From an uncultured Bacilli bacterium (GTDB lineage Bacteria > Bacillota_I > Bacilli_A > RF39 > UBA660): a stretch of 46,038 bases of DNA. The DNA lies in contig CALVRU010000007.1 of the NCBI GenBank assembly GCA_944358775.1, positions 1-46,038 on the forward strand, read 5' to 3'. The translations under genes were made by a program, and so were the position numbers. Positions 41,520 through 46,038 of this stretch are shown in pieces. Below the pieces are notes generated by a model. The model was not told where the DNA came from, made no database searches, and worked only from the letters and a program-made list of their open reading frames with translations. Each line of letters starts with the position of its first letter. Within the stretch, counting starts at the first letter, position 1.

Positions 41520-41548
41520 TTGAGTGAAATAAGAAAATGTGGTATAAC
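41520..41548 (+). promoter_or_regulatory. Promoter in front of the putative pilin gene
   Basis: TTGAGT (41520-41525), 17-base spacer, TATAAC (41543-41548) with preceding TGG. A separate promoter here fits the need for more pilin than machinery. Confidence 0.65.
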
Positions 41549-41575
41549 TAATAATAGAAGGGAGAATGAAAAAGG

Positions 41576-41746
41576 ATGAAAGAGGCAAGTGGAGAATTAA
41601 GTATGACTGTTATTACTATCATTGTAGTTGGTGCGTTGTTAGCGTTCTTTACGGCTGTGTTATGGCCTAATATTCAGGATGCGATTAACAATCAATGGGA
41701 TCAATCTACAAATGGTGGTGGCGTTAACGATCCAAATAATTATTAA
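41576..41746 (+). CDS. 56-residue Flp-like pilin candidate
   Basis: ATG 41576, TAA 41744-41746. Short leader KEASG, then ELSMTVITIIVVGALLAFFTAVLW as a single helix, and an Asn-rich hydrophilic tail (NNQW, NGGGVNDPNNY). The size, single helix and position after TadC agree with the major Flp pilin. The Gly-Glu pair is present but Glu is at +1 rather than the +5 of Flp pilins, so processing may differ or an alternative peptidase may act. The closer ATG upstream (41565) gives a short out-of-family frame. Own promoter. Confidence 0.7.
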   Translation: MKEASGELSMTVITIIVVGALLAFFTAVLWPNIQDAINNQWDQSTNGGGVNDPNNY

Positions 41747-41768
41747 TTCGTAAAAGGTGGTGTAAATT

Positions 41769-42290
41769 GTGAGAGATGCTGTTGGGGGCGCAATGACTAT
41801 TCAAATCATCATCTTTTTCTTGGTCGTTATTAATGGTTATTTAGCGTTTACAATCAATTATACAAAAGCGTTTCGAGTAAAAAATGAGATTATCAGTATT
41901 ATCGAACGTAACGAAGGATTTCCGGAAGGACAAGTTGGTTGTTCCAGTGGATCGGTAGCGGCTACTTCAACAGCTTGTCAAATCGAGGAATTTTTACGAG
42001 AGGTTAGTTATAATGCCGAAGATTATACGGATTCTGGAGCATGTACTAGAAATGGAGAGTATCTTGGGGATCCGATGCCAGGAGGATACTGTCTATTGCG
42101 CCAGAAGGTAGATCAGGCCGGTAATAGCGATCCGAATGCGACTTATATGGGTTCGTATTATAAGGTTACGACTTTCGTAAAGATCGATATTCCGATTATT
42201 AACAATTTATTTCGAAGCCTTAGTAATCTTTTTGCAGTGACGGGAGAAACGAAATTAATTTATTCTTCGGGAACGACGCAAGCACAGTGA
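41769..42290 (+). CDS. TadE-like pseudopilin
   Basis: 173 residues from a GTG start behind AAAGGTGGTG. RDAVGGAMTIQIIIFFLVVINGYLAFTINYTKAF is a short leader with Gly-Gly and a membrane helix, as in TadE/TadG pseudopilins, again without the canonical Glu. The rest is extracellular with four cysteines in pairs (VGCSSG, ACQIEEF, GACTRNG, GYCLLRQ), followed by a C-terminal hydrophobic stretch (PIINNLFRSLSNLFAVTG). Probable minor pilin. Confidence 0.72.
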   Translation: MRDAVGGAMTIQIIIFFLVVINGYLAFTINYTKAFRVKNEIISIIERNEGFPEGQVGCSSGSVAATSTACQIEEFLREVSYNAEDYTDSGACTRNGEYLGDPMPGGYCLLRQKVDQAGNSDPNATYMGSYYKVTTFVKIDIPIINNLFRSLSNLFAVTGETKLIYSSGTTQAQ

Positions 42291-42311
42291 GAATAGAAAG
42301 GAGCGTCTAAG

Positions 42312-43313
42312 ATGAATGTTATCATTTCTAATGAGCAACAAACCGTTTTAGCGGGACTTGATATCGATATTATCAAGTCTTTAAATGGGCAGTTTGATGT
42401 CGATGAATTAATCAATATGTTTTCCAACTTTTATTTTGGACGCATGATTCTGGATTTAACAGCAATTAAAGATTATCATGACATTCGTAATTTGCAAAAG
42501 TTATCGACGGCACTTGAGGTGGATAAGATTATCCTCCTTTTGCCAGCAAATGATCCGGAATGTCAGTCGCCAAATTTCTTATCACAGATTATATCGCTCG
42601 GAATTTATAATTTTACGACTAATTTAGATGGCGTGAAATATTTGTTTGAGCATCCGAATACTTATCGCGATGTTGCCCATATTCACCAACTTGGTCAGAT
42701 GGGTGGTACAATTGGCGGAGTAGACGGGGAAACGCGTCATGGTCTTACTATTTTGGGCGTCAAAAATGTTACCGAGCATGCTGGTGCGACTTCTTTGATT
42801 TACATGTTAAAAAAAGAGTTAGAAAGTGTACACGGGTTAAGTGTTCTGGCGATCGAGTTGAATAAGCGGGATTTTCAATATTATAATCAAAAAGGTATGA
42901 TCTCGATTTCACCGGAGCAATTACCGGCAGAGCTTTTAAAACATAAAGATGTCGATATTATTTTGGTCGACTTAAACGATTCAAACCAGGAAGATACGTG
43001 TGCTGATGTGATTTATTTGATCGAGCCTTCGACAATTCGGCTCAATAAATTAATGCGTCGGGATATGCGTATTTTCGAAAAATTAAAGGGAAAGAAAATC
43101 GTTTTAAATCAAAGTTTGCTTACCAAAACGGATATTGCGGATTTTGAATTTGAATCAAAATCAAAAGTATTTTTTAATATTCCGCCATTAAATGATCGGA
43201 GTAAGAACAATGTGTTATCGACCTTACTTGGAAAGCTTGGAATTATTGCCAGTGGAGTCAGTGAGGACAATGATAAGGCTGGTGGTGGATTCTTTGGTTT
43301 ATTCCGACGTTAA
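42312..43313 (+). CDS. TadZ/CpaE-like localisation protein
   Basis: 333 residues. The N-terminal half resembles an atypical receiver domain (NVIISNEQQTVLAGLDID, LDLTAI, IILLLPAND), the C-terminal half a degenerate MinD/ParA ATPase beginning LTILGVKNVTEHAGATSLIYMLK, in which the P-loop lysine is missing, and continuing VDIILVDLND. TadZ/CpaE proteins place the pilus machine at a cell pole. The C-terminal tail GGGFFGLFRR looks amphipathic and might bind membrane. It follows the TadE-like gene after 21 bases. Confidence 0.78.
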   Translation: MNVIISNEQQTVLAGLDIDIIKSLNGQFDVDELINMFSNFYFGRMILDLTAIKDYHDIRNLQKLSTALEVDKIILLLPANDPECQSPNFLSQIISLGIYNFTTNLDGVKYLFEHPNTYRDVAHIHQLGQMGGTIGGVDGETRHGLTILGVKNVTEHAGATSLIYMLKKELESVHGLSVLAIELNKRDFQYYNQKGMISISPEQLPAELLKHKDVDIILVDLNDSNQEDTCADVIYLIEPSTIRLNKLMRRDMRIFEKLKGKKIVLNQSLLTKTDIADFEFESKSKVFFNIPPLNDRSKNNVLSTLLGKLGIIASGVSEDNDKAGGGFFGLFRR

Positions 43314-43345
43314 GTGTTTTGAATAGTAAAATTTTGGCTAACTTA

Positions 43346-43374
43346 TTGACAAAAAAGAAAAAGATCGGTATGAT
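43346..43374 (+). promoter_or_regulatory. Promoter of the VirB2/TrbC-like gene
   Basis: TTGACA (43346-43351), 17-base spacer, TATGAT (43369-43374); the strongest promoter of the locus by consensus. Confidence 0.8.
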
Positions 43375-43400
43375 TAATACATATCAAGGGAGGTATAATA

Positions 43401-43751
43401 ATGTTTACTTTAGCTTGTCCAGAGGACTTAGTACCAATTTTTCGGTTTGTTAAATTTGGCATTTATCCACTTCTTCAAATCGGTATTCCAATTGTTTTGA
43501 TTATCATGGGGTCGATCGATTTAGGAAAAGCCGTGTTATCGAGTGATGATAAAGAGATTAAAGCAGCAACTGGTAAACTTGTAAAACGGGCTATTGCAGC
43601 AGTTGCGGTATTCTTCGTTACGACGATTGTTTCTTGGTTGTTCGGAGCTTTAGGTAGTACTGGTAGTAACGACACAGAAGATTGGAAGGATTGTTGGAGT
43701 AATCTTCAAAATAATTCAAGTGGACAATCTGGTGCCGGCGGTGGCGATTAA
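43401..43751 (+). CDS. TrbC/VirB2-like small membrane protein
   Basis: 116 residues. Two hydrophobic helices (about 18-38 YPLLQIGIPIVLIIMGSIDLG and 65-86 AIAAVAVFFVTTIVSWLFGAL) separated by a short basic loop, then a Ser/Gly-rich tail. This is the plan of VirB2/TrbC pilins of type IV secretion systems. The neighbourhood is Tad/Flp type, so the locus combines two pilin types or this protein serves a separate membrane role. Own strong promoter and terminator imply high and independent expression. Confidence 0.75.
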   Translation: MFTLACPEDLVPIFRFVKFGIYPLLQIGIPIVLIIMGSIDLGKAVLSSDDKEIKAATGKLVKRAIAAVAVFFVTTIVSWLFGALGSTGSNDTEDWKDCWSNLQNNSSGQSGAGGGD

Positions 43752-43758
43752 TAAATGT

Positions 43759-43786
43759 AAAAAGACTTTCAACGAAGGTCTTTTTT
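43759..43786 (+). terminator. Terminator after the VirB2-like gene
   Basis: AAAAGACTT/AAGGTCTTTT stem with one G-T pair, 7-base loop, six T. Confidence 0.8.
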
Positions 43787-43787
43787 G

Positions 43788-43816
43788 TTGCTGTTTTTTG
43801 TTCTTTTTGTTATAAT
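43788..43816 (+). promoter_or_regulatory. Promoter of the 43840 gene
   Basis: TTGCTG (43788-43793), 17-base spacer, TATAAT (43811-43816) with TGT extension. Confidence 0.75.
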
Positions 43817-43839
43817 GAGTTTGTATTGGAGGCTTTTAC

Positions 43840-44937
43840 ATGAACAAGAAAAAAATGTATCTATATTTGGGCATTGGAGTGGGGAGTATTGCCCTTATTG
43901 TTATTATTGTTATCGTCGTTATGATGGTATTCGGTTCGAAGAGTGTTTCTTATTCGACGATTGAAAGTCGGATGGTAACGGCAGCAAAGAATTACTATAA
44001 AAAGAACAGTAGTAATTTGCCAACCGAAGAAGGGGGACAAATTACAGTAGATATTGCTACTTTAACGGCAAGTGGTGATTTAAAGGCGGTTTCCGAAATG
44101 GTCGATAAAGGGGTCACTTGTAACGGAAATGTCGTGGTTACAAAGACTGGTGATGGTTATCAGTATACGGCTTATTTAGATTGTGGTGATAATTATCATA
44201 CGCAGGCATTTTATGAAAAATTGATCGATAATAATGTTATTTCGGAATTCGGTGATGGTTTATATGAGTTAAATGGCGGTTATGTTTATAAAGGTGAGAC
44301 ACCAAATAATTATGTGAAGTTTGCAGATCATTTATTTCGAATTGTAAAGATTAATCCGGATCACTCGATTCTTGCTGTTTTTTCGCAATCGGCGAGTGAG
44401 AAGATTTCGGATGATGTCGAGTGGGATCGTCACTATAATAGTGCGACGAATTCTCTTGGAATTAATCAGTACAGTCAAAGTTCAATTCGTAAAACATTAT
44501 CGGATCTTTATACGAGTGACTTTTTTACGGATGAGGATCTTACCAAATTGATTCCGTTTGATTTATGCGTAGGGCCTCGATCGAAAGGCGATAATGTTAA
44601 CGACGGTTCGATTGAATGTCAGACGAAAGTAGAAAATCAGTATATTGGTTTATTGCCGTTTTATGATTACGTCAATGCCAGTTTAGATACCAATTGTTCG
44701 TCTTTTAATAACAGCTTGTCTTGTACGAACTATAATTATTTAAATAATTATTCGAAGAAGTGGTGGTTGCTTACGCCAGCGACTTCGAAAAGCAATCTCG
44801 TTTATCAAGTTAGTGGATCTATTTTAGAGGAAGAAGCAAACGATGAAGCTTCGCCACGGTTTACTGTAACGTTTGGAAATTATGTGGTTTACGGTAGTGG
44901 AACGGGGACGAAAACAGATCCATATATCGTGAAATAA
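43840..44937 (+). CDS. Membrane-anchored protein: pilin-like stalk plus DUF6273-like domain
   Basis: 365 residues. Basic start and one membrane helix (about 6-32) without a prepilin signal, then the stalk AAKNYYKKNSSNLPTEEGG, VTCNGNVVVTKTGDGYQYTAYLDCG, which matches the proteins at 2960 and 31887. A DUF6273-like domain fills the rest: NYVKFADHLFRIVKINPD, FDLCVGPRSKG, KKWWLLTPATSKSN, GTGTKTDPYIVK. Cysteines (NCSSF, LSCTN) probably form disulfides. A simpler relative of the 618-residue protein. Own promoter; SD TTGGAGG. Likely displayed on the cell surface. Confidence 0.73.
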   Translation: MNKKKMYLYLGIGVGSIALIVIIVIVVMMVFGSKSVSYSTIESRMVTAAKNYYKKNSSNLPTEEGGQITVDIATLTASGDLKAVSEMVDKGVTCNGNVVVTKTGDGYQYTAYLDCGDNYHTQAFYEKLIDNNVISEFGDGLYELNGGYVYKGETPNNYVKFADHLFRIVKINPDHSILAVFSQSASEKISDDVEWDRHYNSATNSLGINQYSQSSIRKTLSDLYTSDFFTDEDLTKLIPFDLCVGPRSKGDNVNDGSIECQTKVENQYIGLLPFYDYVNASLDTNCSSFNNSLSCTNYNYLNNYSKKWWLLTPATSKSNLVYQVSGSILEEEANDEASPRFTVTFGNYVVYGSGTGTKTDPYIVK

Positions 44938-44959
44938 AAGTATACATGCATGAAAGTTC

Positions 44960-44987
44960 TTGACAATTTTGAAGTTTGTAGTATAAT
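44960..44987 (+). promoter_or_regulatory. Promoter of the 45018 gene
   Basis: TTGACA (44960-44965), 16-base spacer, TATAAT (44982-44987). Confidence 0.8.
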
Positions 44988-45017
44988 AGTGGACAAATTT
45001 TGAATGGGGTGAATTTT

Positions 45018-45941
45018 ATGTCATTGAATAAAAATGACAAAGAAGCTAGAGATATCAATCTAGAGCATGCAAAGTGGCTTGATAATAGTAGTAACCAAAT
45101 TCAAGAAGTAGAAATGCAAGATGGCAGTAAAGAAGAAAATAATTCAAAAAAACCGAAACTATCGATTCATTCGAAGGCGCTTAAAATTATTGCCGGTGGC
45201 GTAATTTTAGTAGTTGGAATTGGAATTGGTAGTATGGTAACGAGGGGATCAGAAAACGTTCCAGTGGATTCGGCATCTTCTATCAGTAATTCGATGCCAA
45301 GCGAAGATGATATGGCGACTAGTATGAGTGGTGCGGAAGATGAAGATACGATGAATGTACATTATTTTCCAGATACGCTCAATCGTGCTATAAAACAAAT
45401 TGATTTTAGTACATTTTCTGAGTTTGATCAAGTAATATTACCAGATTATGATTATTCCAATATGGATGATATATGTGATTATATTTATATTGATTTTAAT
45501 TTTGCTAATTTGGTATATCGTTCTGAAGATGCTGGAATTAATGGAGCTTTTCTTTTAAGGGAAATTGATCCGGCTCAAAAACTATATACGATTAGTTATA
45601 TCAATATGCAGGCTTATCTTGACAATCCATCGAGTGTCGATAATTTATTAGATACAAGTATTACTTCTGTATATGATGAGAACGGTCAATTAAATACTAC
45701 GCCAATTGATTTATCACATGTAGATGATGAGAATACTATTTTAATACCGTTTGTTTCGACGTTGGGAAATTTGGATGTTACATCTATTAAAGAAAATAAA
45801 ATGGTGGGAAGTACTGCGCTTTGGTATGATTTTTCTTTAGAAAATGTTAATAATACAATTCAGAATGTATTGTCTCTCAATGGTTTGGACATCAATTTTG
45901 TTCCATTACAATACGATACAGATAAAACTTTAGTTAAATAA
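45018..45941 (+). CDS. Single-pass membrane protein of unknown function
   Basis: 307 residues from ATG 45018, chosen for GGGGTGA at 45006-45012. Acidic cytoplasmic N-terminus (about 55 residues), one membrane helix at about 58-75 (IIAGGVILVVGIGIGSM), a Ser/Asp-rich linker, then an extracellular domain rich in Asp and Asn (FSEFDQVILPDYDYSNMDDICDY) without motifs I recognise. It lies at the end of the pilus locus on its own consensus promoter, so membership of the system is only positional. Confidence 0.7.
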   Translation: MSLNKNDKEARDINLEHAKWLDNSSNQIQEVEMQDGSKEENNSKKPKLSIHSKALKIIAGGVILVVGIGIGSMVTRGSENVPVDSASSISNSMPSEDDMATSMSGAEDEDTMNVHYFPDTLNRAIKQIDFSTFSEFDQVILPDYDYSNMDDICDYIYIDFNFANLVYRSEDAGINGAFLLREIDPAQKLYTISYINMQAYLDNPSSVDNLLDTSITSVYDENGQLNTTPIDLSHVDDENTILIPFVSTLGNLDVTSIKENKMVGSTALWYDFSLENVNNTIQNVLSLNGLDINFVPLQYDTDKTLVK

Positions 45942-45994
45942 AATATAGAAATAATAAGAATTTTGAGTTTAGGTAAAAATAAAACTTGACAAAG

Positions 45995-46032
45995 AAAAAG
46001 TGAAAATGTGTTATCCACAGATTCACTTTTTT
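45995..46032 (+). terminator. Terminator at the right edge
   Basis: AAAAAGTGAA and TTCACTTTTT form a 10-bp stem; TGTG/CACA pair again inside the loop; a T run follows. Confidence 0.75.
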
Positions 46033-46038
46033 AGCATA

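Noticed and set aside
45986-46014. TTGACA-17-TGTTAT as a promoter at the right edge
   Set aside because: The -10 is poor and lies within the terminator hairpin; no gene start is visible before the window ends.
46011-46019. Perfect DnaA box TTATCCACA near the right edge
   Set aside because: It is single and forms the loop of a terminator hairpin; no cluster of boxes or AT-rich unwinding region is visible in the window.

Overview
The window comes from a low-GC, Gram-positive, endospore-forming Bacillota (Firmicutes) chromosome, probably a gut lineage. The evidence is a PolC-type replicative polymerase, a clear sigma-G gene followed by a YlmC/YmxH-type gene, class B sortase, extended -10 promoters, intrinsic terminators with long T runs, and TTG/GTG starts. 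No phage structural genes, transposase or CRISPR array are visible. Eight tRNA genes are present: Val-GAC, Val-CAC, Leu-GAG, Lys-CTT, Ile-GAT, Asn-GTT, Glu-TTC and Ser-GCT.

Region 1 (1-5.4 kb) is accessory. It opens with the 3' end of a surface-protein gene whose C-terminus looks like the variable region of a diversity-generating retroelement (DGR) target. A second, promoterless and start-less copy of that cassette lies about 130 bp downstream. All 11 amino-acid differences between the copies can be produced by changing only adenines of one shared hypothetical template. An operon follows: a divergent pyruvate kinase, a membrane protein, a large prepilin-like Ig-domain protein and a small membrane protein.

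Region 2 (5.5-15.6 kb) is housekeeping: an unknown gene, polC, murI, then an operon of an alpha/beta hydrolase, a membrane-anchored MurF-like ligase and ddl. MurI, Ddl and the MurF-like protein cover D-Glu supply, D-Ala-D-Ala synthesis and its ligation. Two tRNA-Val genes follow.

Region 3 (15.7-22.8 kb) is mixed: small unknowns, a CmpB-type membrane protein behind a long structured leader, a compact locus with every sign of a type I toxin-antitoxin pair, a 29-residue membrane peptide, a Nudix hydrolase, a CtpE-like P-type ATPase and tRNA clusters.

Region 4 (22.8-30.2 kb) holds a UPF0316 protein, a lysophospholipase-like hydrolase, a UPF0178 protein, sigG with a forespore-type promoter, ylmC, a U32 peptidase/rRNA hydroxylase-like protein, trmL and two thioredoxin-fold membrane/lipoproteins.

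Region 5 (30.3-46 kb) is a long surface-pilus locus. It contains Tad/Flp-type parts (CpaB, CpaF, TadB, TadC, TadZ-like, a 56-residue pilin candidate and pseudopilin-like proteins). These are mixed with a VirB2/TrbC-like small membrane protein, a class B sortase, a 951-residue cysteine-rich secreted protein and surface proteins with Ig-like (DUF5011-type) and DUF6273-like domains. Three large proteins in regions 1 and 5 share a pilin-like stalk segment behind different membrane anchors. The best candidate for an undescribed system is therefore a pilus-linked family of surface display proteins, one member of which appears to be diversified by a DGR located outside the window.
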